From: Megascapheus bottae
Lineage: Eukaryota > Chordata > Mammalia > Rodentia > Geomyidae
Reading direction: 5' to 3'
Assembly: GCA_024803745.1 (NCBI GenBank)
Contig: JANJXV010000004.1
Span: 45,507,358-45,571,357 of the forward strand
DNA: 64,000 nt
The notes beneath the pieces are model-generated. The model searched no databases. It was not told where the DNA came from and saw only the letters and a program-made list of their open reading frames with translations. This document shows, piece after piece, positions 1-9,725 of the stretch. The position numbers and the translations under genes were made by a program. Numbering within the stretch: the first letter of the stretch is position 1; every line of letters starts with the position of its first letter.

Positions 1-354
1 GTATTTGGTACTCAATCAAAAATTGCCATATATGAATATAAGGGTTAAATTCAATTAATTGAAACTCAGAACTGTAATAGATAGTAAAATGTGCAGACAA
101 GGACACTTACAGTTACTATAATCTAAACAGAACCAGTTTTATGAACTTGATACCTGCACAGTGAGATAAAACACTATGCTTAGATGGTCTCTGCTCCTGA
201 TTAAGTGCCACAAAGATACCAGCTTGAAATATTTTTTAAGTTTTTGAATGACAGAGTTCATATTGCCAATTTGGACTACCTGTAAATTGTGTCGCTGAGC
301 CTTTTTTGGCATGTCCAAACTACTTAGAGGCATGGAAGCTAATTTCCAACTCAC

Positions 355-573
355 AAATTAAACTTTTTTTTTGCCAGTCCTGGGCTTGAGCTCAGGGCCT
401 GAGCACTGTCCTTGGACTTTCTCAAGGTTAGAGCTCTACCACTTGAGCCTCAGCACCACTTCTGGCTTTTTTGTATGTATGTGGTACCAAGGAATCGAAC
501 CCGGGTCTTCATGCATGCTAGGCAAGCACTTTAACCACTAGGCCAAACTCCTGGCCCCAAATTAAACTTTTTT
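355..573 (-). mobile_element. Dimeric ID-like (tRNA-derived) SINE with target-site duplication
   Basis: Read on the minus strand, the element starts near 557 with the tRNA-like half (A-box region 'cctagtggttaaagtgc', B-box-like 'gggttcgattcc'). It continues into the second half ('ggctcaagtggtagagct') and ends 'ccaggactggc' plus an A-tail at 362-371. The host sequence aaattaaactttttt is present at both ends (355-369 and 559-573), a 15-bp target-site duplication that proves L1-type retrotransposition. It has no coding capacity. Confidence 0.88.
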
Positions 574-984
574 AAATTGAAACTTAATGTGTGAGATTAA
601 AAATAAGACAGGTATAAATAACATTAGATTCAATCATGTAAAATAATAAAGAAGTTAATAATATGACAATGAAAAAATCAGAAAAATAGCTGTAGGATGA
701 TTGCATAAAATTAAAAGGAGAAAACTTTAAAAGTGTAATGAAAACAATATTCACACAGACCCAAGGACAACAAACTCCAAGTTCAAAAACATAAGAAAAA
801 CTGCAAAAAAAGTCATAATTGAATTTCTCAAAGCAAGCAATAAAGAGCAAATCATAAAATCAAATGAAGACACATTCAATACAGTGAAGCATGGATAAGA
901 ATAATAGTAGATTTCTCTACTAGAGACATCATTTTCTTCTAGAAACAACATCAGCAAAATGATAATAGCACAACCTTGGGATTT

Positions 985-1047
985 AAAGGACTATAGTTCA
1001 AAGCCTGCCCAGGCAGAAACTCTATGATACTCCATCTCCGATTTTTA
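985..1047 (+). mobile_element. Fragment of B1/ID chimeric SINE
   Basis: The stretch 'atagttcaaagcctgcccaggcag' followed by 'ctccatctccgattt' matches the middle of the B1/ID SINEs elsewhere in the window (for example 53,080-53,130). Both ends are missing, so this is an old remnant. Confidence 0.5.
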
Positions 1048-1059
1048 AAGAACTGAAAG

Positions 1060-1340
1060 AAGATAAGCTGTTAACTTAGAATTCAATATTCTCTGAAAAT
1101 ACTTTTCAAAAATTAAAGTAAAATAAAGGATTTTTCAGACATTATTGTACTGAAAGAACTCGAAACCAATACACCTGAATTACAAGCAATATTAAGGGAA
1201 TTTCTTTGATAAGAAGGAAAATGATACCATATGGGAACATGGATTTAAACAAAGTAATGAAGCATAGCAGGAATAGAAATATAGAGGTAAATATATAGTA
1301 TTTTATTCCAGTTATTCTAATGTTCGTTAAAAGTTAATTG
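1060..1340 (+). mobile_element. Ancient L1 remnant
   Basis: The A-rich sequence 'cagacattattgtactg...' followed by 'aggaaaatgataccatatgg' and 'aacatggatttaaacaaag' resembles the region of ancient mammalian L1 consensus sequences that I remember as 'gaaggaaaatgataccag'. No reading frame survives. Similar A-rich sequence may extend left to about 590. Confidence 0.5.
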
Positions 1341-1761
1341 CTAAACCAAAACACAGAATGGAAGAAAGACTGACTCTTCAATAAATGGTGCTAGCAGAAT
1401 TGTTCATACACTTGCAGAAAACTGAAGTTAGATCCTGCACCAGAATCAATTCCAAATGGATCAAAGACCTCAACATAAGACCAAATAACCTGAAAATATT
1501 CAGGAAGATATAGGAGAAACACTAGGGCTCCTTGGTACATGTCAAAACTTCCTAAGATCCAGAAACACAATGGGTTATATCAAACTGAAGAGTTTAGCAT
1601 GGCAAAGGATAAAGGTAGCACTATGAATAGGTAGCCCACAGACCGGGAGAAGATCTTTGCTAGCTATAAATCAAACAAGGACCTCATATCTAAAATATAT
1701 TCAAAAATAGCTCAAAAGATTAAAACCCCCAAATTCTCAAAAAACCAACAACCCAGTCCAA

Positions 1762-1937
1762 GAACATAGCCTAGTGGTAGATTGTTTGCCTAGCATTCAG
1801 GAAGCCCTGTGTTCAATTCCTCAGTACCACATACACAAGCTGGAAGTAGTGCTGTGGCTCAAGTGGTAGAACACTAGACTTGAGAAAGCTCAAGGAGAGT
1901 GCCCAGTCCGTAAGTTCAAACCTCAATTCTGGCAAAG
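1762..1937 (+). mobile_element. Dimeric ID-like SINE inserted in L1
   Basis: It has 'catagcctagtggtagattg', then 'tgttcaattcctcagtacc', then the right half 'gtgctgtggctcaagtggtag' and the end 'ctcaattctggcaaag'. It interrupts the L1 copy. Its 3' tail passes directly into the GAAA/GGAA array. The flanks aaccaacaaccca (before) and aaacaacagccac (after the array) may be a degraded target-site duplication. Confidence 0.85.
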
Positions 1938-2097
1938 AAAGAAAGAAAAACAGAAAGAGAGAAAGAGAGAGAGACAGAAAAAAGGAAGGAAGGAAAGAAA
2001 GAGAAAGAGAGAGAAAGGAAGAGAAAGAAAGAAGGAAGGAAGGAAGGAAGGAAGGAAGGAAGGAAGGAAGGAAGGAAGGAAGGAAGGAAGGAAGGGA

Positions 2098-2169
<72 letters not shown>

Positions 2170-2241
2170 AGGAAAGGAAGGAAGGAACGAAGGAAGGAAG
2201 GAAGAAAGAAAGAAAGAAAGAAAGAAGGAAAGAAAGAGAAA
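1937..2241 (+). repeat. (GAAA)n/(GGAA)n polypurine microsatellite
   Basis: About 300 bases of almost pure purine on the plus strand: mixed GAAA/GAGA, then (GGAA)n at about 2,030-2,095, then (GAAA)n at 2,096-2,170, then mixed units. It is the expanded 3' tail of the SINE just upstream. Lys/Arg/Glu-rich and Ser/Phe/Leu-rich open frames through it are artefacts of the repeat. Confidence 0.97.
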
Positions 2242-3042
2242 CAACAGCCACATTAATAAGTGGGCTAACTGTTCACCAATGGACTCATGAAGAAATATTC
2301 AAATCCCTAGCCATATAAGAAATGCAAATCAAAACGACTTTGAGATTTCACCTCACCTCAGTTAGAATAGCCATTATCTAGAAATCTAATAATAACAGAT
2401 GCTGGCAGCAATGTGGCCAAAGGGAAATGCTACTACACTGTTGGTGAGAATGTAAACTTGTTCAACTACTCTGGAAAGCAGTATGGTGGTTCCTCAAAAA
2501 ACTAAACATAGGCCTCCCCTGGAGCCAGCAATTCCACTTCTGGGCATTTACCCAAATGGTCATAAACGAGCCTTCATTAAAGCCACCAGCACAACCAAGT
2601 TCATTGTAGCTTTTTTTTTTTTTACCAGAGCTAAGATATAGAATCAGCCCAGATGCTGTTTAATGAATGAATGGACCAAGAAGATGTGTTATATATACAC
2701 AATGGAATTCTATGCTTCCATCAGAAAAAATGACATTGCTTATTCATAAGGAAATGAGAAGAGTTGGAAAAATATATATTAAGTGAATAAGCCAGATCCA
2801 AAGAAACAAAGGCTACATGGTTTCCCTCACTTGTAATCATTAGAATATGTCTAGGATATTCTTAGGAGAAGATCATAATTGCTCAATAGTGCATATGATC
2901 ATATAAAATATGTGCATATGACCATATAAAATGATGCTTATTGAAATGAACTCCAAGAAATGGAAACAAGAGGGAATATTGTTTCCAGTTATGTCTTTTT
3001 CTATCTTTTCCTTTATTCCCCAATGTCGTGGTTATTTATTTT

Positions 3043-3231
3043 TTTGCCAGTCCTGTAGTTTGAACTCCAGGCCTCAGCACTATCCTGGGGCTTTTCTCAA
3101 GGCTAGAGCTCTACCACTTGAGCCACAGCACCACTTTTGGCTTTTTCTATGTATGTGGTAGCAAGGAATCAAACGTGGGCCTCTGTGCATGCTAGGTAAA
3201 CACTCTATCACTAGGCTAAATTCCCAGCCCC
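3043..3231 (-). mobile_element. Dimeric ID-like SINE
   Basis: The reverse complement shows the full family structure. The left end is near 3,231 (complement of 'cccagcccc'), the B-box-like sequence is near 3,165, the right half is at about 3,100-3,125, and the A-tail is T-rich on the plus strand at 3,036-3,046. It lies in or at the edge of an old L1 3'UTR. Confidence 0.85.
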
Positions 3232-3510
3232 AATTTTTTTATTTCTTTTTTTAAGCTACTATAAGACTTCATTACATCTGATACTTTCTTGACACAGCAA
3301 CCTTCTACAAACACATGTGCTTCAAAGAGTAGTTAAGGTTACTCAAATCTTCCCTTTTACCCAAAGGCAAAAGTACTCTAGCCAAAATTGTGCCCTCTTA
3401 AAATTAGCTCATGTCTCAAAAACAATATTTTATAAGCCCCATTGACTTTGATAAAAATGAAGGATGAACAATTTGTACCTAAGAAAGAAGCAGGCAAATA
3501 ACCATGTCTT

Positions 3511-3693
3511 TTACCCCCTTGTTGGGTTTTTACAAGTGTTAAGTGGAAAAACAAATCCCTCCCGGTTATTTTGTAACACTTTGTTAAAGAGGTTTCTTCT
3601 TACTTCTATGACATCACCATCATCATAATCCATAATAGCTAAAATAAAATCTTGAGCTACTATGGGAAAATAAAAAGTTCTGTTCAAGCACAA
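3511..3693. other. Unassigned AT-rich sequence, no gene seen
   Basis: The interval between the SINE ending at 3,231 and the ID monomer at 3,940 is about 700 bases of AT-rich sequence. A 60-codon minus-strand open frame here (3,511-3,693) has no recognisable motif and no codon bias that I can see. I treat it as chance. Confidence 0.5.
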
Positions 3694-3939
3694 ATGTCAC
3701 TCTCCTTAGGTAAACAGTGAGTAATTTTAATTCTTTTCAACTTATTAAATTAACTTCAGCTCTTATATAAACATGATTGATGGAAACCCATGAAACTAAA
3801 TTGTTTAAAAAGAATGTGAGCCCTAAAACCTAATCTCAGTCATAAGCCCAGGTAATGATGATAAATAATATAAAAAATGCTCCAGACTAATGAGAATATT
3901 AATAATGGTAGTCAAGCTGTTTTATAAGTGAGTTATATG

Positions 3940-4012
3940 GCTGGGAGTATAGCTCAGTGAAAAAAGCACATGCTCATATTGCTTGACGTCCTGGGTTCAA
4001 TCCCCAAAAATT
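3940..4012 (+). mobile_element. ID monomer (tRNA-derived SINE)
   Basis: 'ggctgggagtatagctcag' is a tRNA-like A-box start, followed by 'gggttcaatcccc' as B-box, then a short A-rich tail. It lacks the second half found in the dimeric elements. It lies 20 bases before a full dimeric copy. Confidence 0.7.
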
Positions 4013-4034
4013 CATTTTAAAAATGTTCTAGAAT

Positions 4035-4232
4035 GGGGTCGGGGGTCTGGCCTAGTGGTAGAGTACTTGCCTGAAGCATGCACGAAGACCCTGGTTCAAT
4101 TCCTTGGTACCACATATAGAAAAGTTGAAAGTGGTGCTGTGGCTCAAGTAACAGAGCACTAGCCTTGAGGAAAAAGTCCAAGGACAGTGCTCAGGCCCTG
4201 AGTTCAAGCCCCAGGACTGGCAAAAATTTAAA
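4035..4232 (+). mobile_element. Dimeric ID-like SINE
   Basis: Both halves are complete: 'tctggcctagtggtagagta', 'ggttcaattccttggtacc', 'gtgctgtggctcaagtaac', 'gagttcaagccccaggactg', then an A-rich tail. The element is little diverged from the other copies. Confidence 0.9.
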
Positions 4233-5160
4233 AAACAATGTTATTGGTTTCCCAGGTGACAGAACAAACAGGAGCAACTCTGTTCTAATTATAACATGGT
4301 TTTTTTAAATTATTTTTATTTTTAAGATTAGTTATCCAGAAACACAATCCTTGCTGACAGTTAAAAGGGGTTCCTTAATTTTCAATGTAAGGTTGCAAAA
4401 TACATGTTCACAAAGTGTAGCTGAATTCTTCTGTCCTCTTTTTCAAAAATATCGACCAAGTGGCTACTTGATAAACCATGAGGAAAGACAATTTTCCAAA
4501 AAGCCAACCAAACCAGAAAACAAGGTATCAAGCTAAAATGATCACCCAAAATATTGTGGATGCAAAAAAGAGTAAGAAGCCAAATTCCCATGAGTTATTA
4601 GAGAAGATCTTTAAAAAAACATTCAGAAAGGACTAGAACTATAGTGCTGTGTACAGATTCAAACCCAGGTACTGAAAGAACATATAGCATTTTCAGCTTG
4701 GTTCAGAATTTCTAGGCTTTCTCCTATTTCAGCAAAAACATGCAGCTGGAATTAAAACTGTCCTTAACAAGGCAATGAGAGAAAGGGAGAAAGTGTGGAA
4801 TAAGAAAAAGACAAATTTTAAGTCTAAGCTCTATTACTCAGGAAAGTGGGAAAGGGTTAAAATTCTTCTGAGCCAATATCATTAAGTATTCCAAAAAAAT
4901 TGAAATGACACCAGCCATCCAATCAGTTACAGAGTAGATGGCTCCTTCCAAACAGAGCATTGCAGAAACCAAGGCTGGAAGAAATGTGAGTGGCATGAAA
5001 GAGATGGAGCTCTTGGTACAATGTTCTCAAGGCTTTCATCCACCTCAGCTGTGAGTAATGAGCACCAAACAGAATGTCTCAGAGAGATACCTTTCTGAGA
5101 CTGCTCTAAGTTTGACCCTTCTCCCTACCTAAGACTTGGAAAAGAAAATACTTTTCAACT
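4233..5160. other. Unique AT-rich sequence, nothing recognised
   Basis: No SINE, L1 or gene similarity is recognised. Short open frames at 4,351-4,536 (plus) and 4,382-4,591 (minus) overlap one another and show no domain. Both are most simply chance. Confidence 0.5.
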
Positions 5161-5164
5161 ATTC

Positions 5165-5922
5165 AGAGCTCTGGGCACATTTAATATCCTGTAGTTTTTC
5201 CCTTTCTGAATCTTTGGTTTATAATTTTATCAATTTATGTTACATGGAAGAATATATGAATATGCCTTAATCAGTAGTCCCAATGAAAATATAAACCTTG
5301 TTCTTTCTTATCTTCTTCACAGCAGGAGTAAATGCATGTCACTCTAATATCCTGCAAGGTTACTCTGTGTACTTGACAGAAGATTAGGGCAAACCATTCC
5401 ACTTCCATATGCAGAAGTGAACTAGTCTTCAATCTCATCTTCCCATACACCTCCATTAACATCCACAGCATGGAAAAACCTGTTGAAGCATGGGGAATCA
5501 GGATCTGTGAAATGTTTGTATGGATTTGCCCTGAACAGAGAACCCATACAAATCCAACAGAAATACTGCATACAGCCAGTACATGTCATCTTGTTACATC
5601 CATCTAGTTTCTCTATGGGAGTCCTACAGCAGGGGCAGCTCTTTGAGTTCTTTTCCAGCCACTCCTTACTTTCCATTTCTTCCAGAGCCTTCTGAATCAC
5701 CCTCTTACCATACCTCTGTTCCAAAAATCTTTTATTGGCTTCATCTGCTTGCAGGTATTCATTTCTTAAGTCTATTAATTGCTCTGTAGTCACCGTACAT
5801 GGAGAGATATCATGGTAGGTCAATCTACACAAGATACAGAAGGCAAAATTGCAGCTGGAGCAGATAGCCATAGTTCAGCCAGGCTCCTGCATCACAGGCA
5901 GCTGGCAACAAGGGCAGGGACA
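5165..5922 (-). pseudogene. RNF14: RNF14 processed pseudogene, 5'-truncated, joined to U6
   Basis: The minus-strand frame 5,871-5,422 encodes 149 residues that I recognise as the C-terminus of RNF14 (ARA54). RNF14 is a RING-between-RING E3 ubiquitin ligase and androgen-receptor co-activator, also tied to ribosome-stall quality control. Visible are the end of the IBR domain (Cys4, Cys7, Cys12, Cys15, His20, Cys25) and a whole RING2 (Cys79, Cys82, Cys92, Cys97, Cys100, Cys105, Cys108), then an acidic tail ending WEDEIED. The same frame continues upstream to 5,922 (CQLPVMQEPG), interrupted by TGA at 5,877-5,875 where a Cys codon is expected. No introns are present, and about 300 codons of the N-terminal part of RNF14 are absent. 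RNF14-like 3'UTR follows the stop; its far end (about 5,165-5,250) is uncertain. It is a dead retrocopy with no promoter. Confidence 0.93.
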
Positions 5923-5970
5923 AAAATATGGAATGCTTCACGAATTTGATGTCATCCTTGCACAGGGGCC

Positions 5971-6001
<31 letters not shown>

Positions 6002-6028
6002 TAGTATATGTGCTGCCGAAGCGAGCAC
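5922..6028 (-). pseudogene. RNU6: U6 snRNA pseudogene, full length, 5' part of a chimeric retrocopy
   Basis: On the minus strand the sequence begins exactly at the U6 5' end (gtgctcgcttcggcagcac) at 6,028 and runs about 107 bases to 'ccatattttt' at 5,922. Changes from canonical U6 as I remember it include an extra A in 'actaaaattgg', C to T in 'cctgcgcaagg', a change at 'gacacgcaaa', and loss of the CpG in 'gaagcgttcc'. It is fused at its T-run directly to RNF14 coding sequence. No TATA box or proximal sequence element is seen upstream (right of 6,028), as expected for a retrocopy and not a U6 gene. Confidence 0.95.
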
Positions 6029-6031
6029 CCA

Positions 6032-6325
6032 ATTTTTTTATTTCTATACACTTTGTCTTGTGTATAAGTTTACCTGATTTGGGGAATGAGGGGGAATTAC
6101 AGAAAGGATGGGACAGAGGTTAAACCAATTCAACAGTGATACCCACTAGACACCAGATTGAAATGTACTTTACAACTTGATGGGGAGAGGAGTCAGGGGG
6201 AGGGAAGTGGGAGAAAATGGAGGAGGTAACACTTCACAAAGTAATGTTCTCATTACCTGATTTATGTAACTGTCCTCCCTCTGTACATCACCTTTACAAT
6301 AAAATTTACGTTAAAAAACTTAGAA
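6032..6325 (+). mobile_element. L1 3'UTR fragment (older subfamily)
   Basis: 'tttacctgatttggggaatg', the G-rich stretch near 6,180-6,220, and 'tgtaactgtcctccctctgt' followed by 'caataaaattta' match the 3'UTR layout of the other L1 copies here, such as 33,660-33,945. It ends in a poly(A) signal and short A-run. Confidence 0.75.
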
Positions 6326-6389
6326 TAACTGAACGAAAACAAAACAAAATAACGTAATTAATTGCTGCCAGAAGTTGGTACTCGTTCCA

Positions 6390-6575
6390 TAATCCTTCCT
6401 ACTCAGTAAGCTGAGATACGAGGATTATGATTTGAAGGCAATGTGGGCAGAAAAGTTCCTGAGGCTCTTATCTTCGATTAGCAAACAAAAAGCCAGATGT
6501 GGAGGTTTGAACAAGAAGACTAAGGGAGAGCATAAGGCCTTGAATTCAAGCCCCAGATCTAACATAAAAAACAAC
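6390..6575 (+). mobile_element. Degraded B1/ID chimeric SINE
   Basis: 'cctactcagtaagctgagat', 'ctgaggctcttatcttcgat', 'aaaaagccagatgtggagg' and 'gaattcaagccccagatct' follow the order of the B1/ID family. The first 30 bases are lost or diverged. Confidence 0.65.
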
Positions 6576-6921
6576 AGATAATTTTTTAAAAAATAACTAT
6601 GTAGCACTGAGTTTTGTTAACATTCATAGGTACATGCTGTCTGACAACAATAGCACCAAGATTAGGAAGGAGGAAATGAAAGTGTGCTATTGTCAGATTC
6701 TTGTGCTACATGTGAGGTTGCATAGGTCACTTGAAGGTTGATAGTGATAAGAAAAAAAAAGAGCTCTAGAGCAATTATTAACATTACACAGGATGATACC
6801 AAATAAGTCACAAAGAAGATAAAGCTGATGCATTAAAAATAATCATTTAATACAAAGGAAAAGAGTCAAAAAAGGAGTGAAAAAGTAGCAAGAAATACCT
6901 GGAACAAATAGAAAACAAATA

Positions 6922-7097
6922 CCAGGCGGAGTGTTGGTGTCTCATGCCTGTAATCTGATATTTCCAAGGGGCTAGGAAAGAAAAGTGTATGGGAGTCCAT
7001 CTCCATTTAACCAGCACCAAAGCTAGGCTGGACATGTGGCTCAAGTGATACAGTGAAGATAGGCCCTGAGATCAAACTCCAACACTAGAGAAAAAAA
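6922..7097 (+). mobile_element. B1/ID chimeric SINE, diverged
   Basis: It starts at 'ccaggcggagtgttggtgtctc' with 'catgcctgtaatctgat', shows 'atctccatttaaccagcac' and ends 'gatcaaactccaacactag' with an A-rich tail. It is older than the copies near 59-61 kb. Confidence 0.75.
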
Positions 7098-7139
7098 GAA
7101 TTTTAAGTTTATTTATCATATAAATAATTACATGAAATG

Positions 7140-8200
7140 TAAATAAATAGTCTAAATTCCAATTAAAAGTAGAAATTATCAAATTTGACTTTAAGACATA
7201 ATTACATGCTTCCTATAAAAAAAACTCCAACACAATGATACAATTAGGTTAAAAGAAAAACCATGAAAAATTATACATCATGATGATTATAACCCAAGTC
7301 AATATCAATCAAGGTAAGTTCCAGAATAAAGAATATTTCCAAGACTAAGGAGGGTTCTTTCATGATGATAAAATAATCAACTGATTTTAAGAAGATACAT
7401 AAATTTCAGATATTTAGGCAGCTGACAATAATTTCAAAGCGCATGCAGCACAAACATACAATTACTTTTTCTCATTAATTGATAGAATAAAATAATCAGT
7501 AAGAGAAGAAAACTCTTATCAAACAACTTGACCTGACTTACATTCATAAAACATCTACCAAACAATAGCAGAATACACATTCTTTTCTAGTGCATTCAGA
7601 AATTTTGCTATCATAAGCCTTATTCAGGGTCATAATACCAATCTCCTAAAACATAAAAAAGTTCAAATAAAATAAAATATGTCCTCTACTAACAATAGAA
7701 TTGAATTACGAAGTTATAATAAGAGAATATTTACAAACCCACAAACATTTAGAAGCTAAATAATATACTTCTAAGTAACCCCTTGCATCAAAGAAAAATA
7801 AAAAGGAAACTTAGAAAATATTTTAAACTAAACAGCAATGAAAACACAATGAATCAGACTTGATAGAAACCACTGAAGTAAATATAGAGGAAATTTTAGG
7901 ACAAAACCACCTACAATAGAAAGAAAAGTCTCATCTCCTATGTTAAGCAACTACAAGAGTAAGAACATACTAAAATCAAATAAGGGGGCAATTATTAAGT
8001 CAGAGCAGAAATCAGTGACACCTAAAACAAAATACAATATAGAAAAATAATAAAGCCAATAGCTGCTTCCTGAGAAATATATTTTTAAAAATTAATAAAC
8101 TTACTCCAGACTTATCAGCAACAAAAGAGAGAAAACATAAATGAGAGAGATGAAATCACTACAACTTCTATGAGTTTCACAAAAAAAAGAATAAAACAAT
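7140..8200 (+). mobile_element. Ancient L1 ORF2 remnant
   Basis: The segment 'caaacaacttgacctgactt', 'catctaccaaacaatagcag' and 'aatacacattcttttctag' parallels the ancient mammalian L1 ORF2 endonuclease/linker region that I remember ('acccaacaacagcagaatacacattcttttc'). Downstream sequence stays A-rich and L1-like to about 8,200. No open frame remains. Confidence 0.65.
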
Positions 8201-8458
8201 AAAATTGTCCCTCAGCTGGGCACAGTGGCTTACGCCTGTAATCCTGTCTATTCAGGAGGCTGAGATCTGAGGATCAAGGTTCAAAGCCAGCCTGGAACAA
8301 AAGAACCTGAGACTCTTATCTCCAGTTAACCTCTAGAAAATGGGAAGAGGGACTTGGCTCAAGGGCAGGGCAGTAGCCTTGAGCTGAAGAGCTCAGGGGC
8401 AGCGCCCAGGCCCAGAGTTCAAGCCCCATGACCCCCCAAAAAGAAAAATTGTCCCTCA
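8201..8458 (+). mobile_element. B1/ID chimeric SINE with 14-bp target-site duplication
   Basis: The copy is full length: 'gctgggcacagtggcttacg', 'cctgtaatcctgtctattc', 'ttatctccagttaacctc', 'agttcaagccccatgacc' and an A-rich end. The direct repeat aaaattgtccctca lies at 8,201-8,214 and 8,445-8,458. Confidence 0.92.
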
Positions 8459-8636
8459 ATCCATGGACAACGGACACAAAAATGTGAAGCTATGGCCAAT
8501 GTGTAAGAAATAATGCTCCTATTATCTGGCAAATGTAACATTACAGTTTTTTAAAAGCTATGGCATTTGCATTACTATATGCAAATTACACTGAATACAT
8601 TAAATAAGTCTGTTCGTGTTTAGTACAAACACAGGA

Positions 8637-8637
<1 letters not shown>

Positions 8638-8676
<39 letters not shown>
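8638..8676 (+). repeat. (GT)n microsatellite
   Basis: Nearly 20 uninterrupted GT units, with no SINE tail adjoining. Confidence 0.97.
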
Positions 8677-8678
<2 letters not shown>

Positions 8679-8789
8679 AATTCTGCTTGTATACACTTCT
8701 AAATTACTTATAAGACCTAATTTAGAATAATCACTATGTGGAACGGTTTTGATAATATGTTTTATGAGAAACAACAAGGAAACAAGTCA

Positions 8790-9104
8790 GAGGGTTCACA
8801 TGTGTCATCCTAGCTACTCAAGAGATGGAGCGGAAATCAGGGAGACTGGAGTTCTAGCCAGACCTGATAAATAGTAAAACCTCACACCAATCGGTAATTG
8901 GATATGGCTCATGTCCATCAGACCATGTAGACAGGAAGCATAAATAGTAGGACTTCAGTTCAGGCCAGGCCAGGAAAAATGTGAGACCCTGTCCCAAAAA
9001 ATAATGAGGAATGGAGCCAAGCCTCAAGTGGTTGAGCACTTATCTAATATGGACAAGTTCCTTAACTCAAACTTCAGTATCACCAATAATAATAATAATA
9101 AAAT
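8790..9104 (+). mobile_element. Degraded B1/ID-type SINE with (AAT)n tail
   Basis: 'catcctagctactcaagaga', 'gtgagaccctgtcccaaaaa' and 'gccaagcctcaagtggttga' indicate a B1-like monomer followed by an ID-like part. It ends in 'aataataataataataa' at 9,085-9,102. Family order is retained but divergence is high, and two fragments may be joined here. Confidence 0.6.
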
Positions 9105-9109
9105 ACCTT

Positions 9110-9440
9110 TGTTTTAATTTTTCCTTGCTATCCATATTATTTATGAAGCATTTAAATACTTTGCCTATTTTTTAATTAGGTTGGTTATATTCTTAATGAG
9201 TTTGGAAAGTTTTTTATTTTAGATATAAGTCTTTCATTAGATCCATGATTTTCAAACATATTCATTCATTCTGTTTTGTTTTAGAGTTGATAGTTTTATA
9301 CTTAGGTCAATCATTCAATCTGAGTTAATCACATGATATGAAATATGTACAGATATGGATTGAAGTTCATTTTTTGCATGCTGATACCCAGTTGTCCTAT
9401 TTTTTTTTTCATTAAGAGGACTATTCTTTCACAATCTTAT
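9110..9440 (-). mobile_element. Ancient L1 ORF2 3' remnant
   Basis: Read on the minus strand, it has the hallmark 'ggacaactgggtatc...catgcaaa' of old mammalian L1 ORF2. Further on it has 'catggatctaatgaaagact' followed by 'tatatctaaaa'. The internal stretch expected between these blocks is missing on this strand and seems to lie inverted at 9,455-9,590. Confidence 0.7.
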
Positions 9441-9454
9441 GAGATTTTTTAGAT

Positions 9455-9590
9455 ATAGCCCTCAAAGCGTGATCCAAAAGAGAACAAAAAAAATGGGTGA
9501 CTAAACTTGATCAAAATTAAGAGCATCTGCTCTTTAAAGATTCTGTCAAGATAATAAAAAGAAAAACCATGAAACAGGAGGATCTCTTAA
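9455..9590 (+). mobile_element. Ancient L1 ORF2 piece, opposite orientation
   Basis: 'gatatagccctcaaagcgtg' followed by 'gatcaaaattaagagcatctgc' and 'ttctgtcaagataataaaaag' correspond to the ORF2 stretch missing from the adjacent minus-strand piece. The match is by remembered consensus only. Confidence 0.5.
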
Positions 9591-9604
9591 GCACATCAAG
9601 CTTT

Positions 9605-9725
9605 TTTATATATAAATTTAATTTTATTGTCAGGGTTATGTACAGAGGGGTTACCATTGCATATGTGACATTATAAGTACATTTCTTCTCAAACATTGTG
9701 GCCCCTTCTTGCTCACAGGTTTTGC
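9605..9725 (-). mobile_element. L1 3'UTR end fragment
   Basis: 'attttattgtcagggttatgt' followed by 'acagaggggttaccattgc' is the reverse complement of an L1 3' end, like that at 53,975-54,080. It is severely 5'-truncated. Confidence 0.65.

Larger units (their letters stand above)
1345..2940 (+). mobile_element. L1 ORF2 3' portion and 3'UTR, split by a SINE
   Basis: Positions 1,357-1,745 align by eye with 38,750-39,185 of the large L1 in this window ('gaatggaagaaagactgactcttcaa', 'ccaaatggatcaaagacct'). The copy resumes at 2,245 ('gtgggctaactgttc') and runs through the region encoding the C-terminal Cys/His cluster to a 3'UTR near 2,940. A SINE and its purine tail are inserted at about 1,762-2,242. 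Many substitutions and indels make it clearly older than the copies at 16-17 kb and 37-40 kb. No ORF2 frame is open. Confidence 0.85.

Noticed and set aside
1813..2290. Open frames of 110-146 codons rich in Ser/Phe/Leu or Lys/Arg/Glu; similar ones at 41,035-41,508, 45,956-46,495, 50,562-50,856 and 58,547-58,840
   Set aside because: They are six-frame translations of GAAA/GGAA arrays. The repeat has no stop codons in these frames, so openness means nothing.
3940..4012. tRNA gene; similar A/B-box units at 27,899-27,975, 45,840-45,900 and 52,918-52,998
   Set aside because: They have A- and B-box-like motifs but no cloverleaf pairing or proper anticodon arm, and they have A-rich tails. They are tRNA-derived SINE monomers.
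5422..5871. A real small RING protein gene of 149 codons
   Set aside because: The frame continues upstream across a stop codon as RNF14, there are no introns or promoter, and most of the protein is missing.
5922..6028. A functional U6 snRNA gene
   Set aside because: It has several changes from U6, no upstream TATA or proximal element, and its 3' end is fused to RNF14 sequence, as in a retrocopy.
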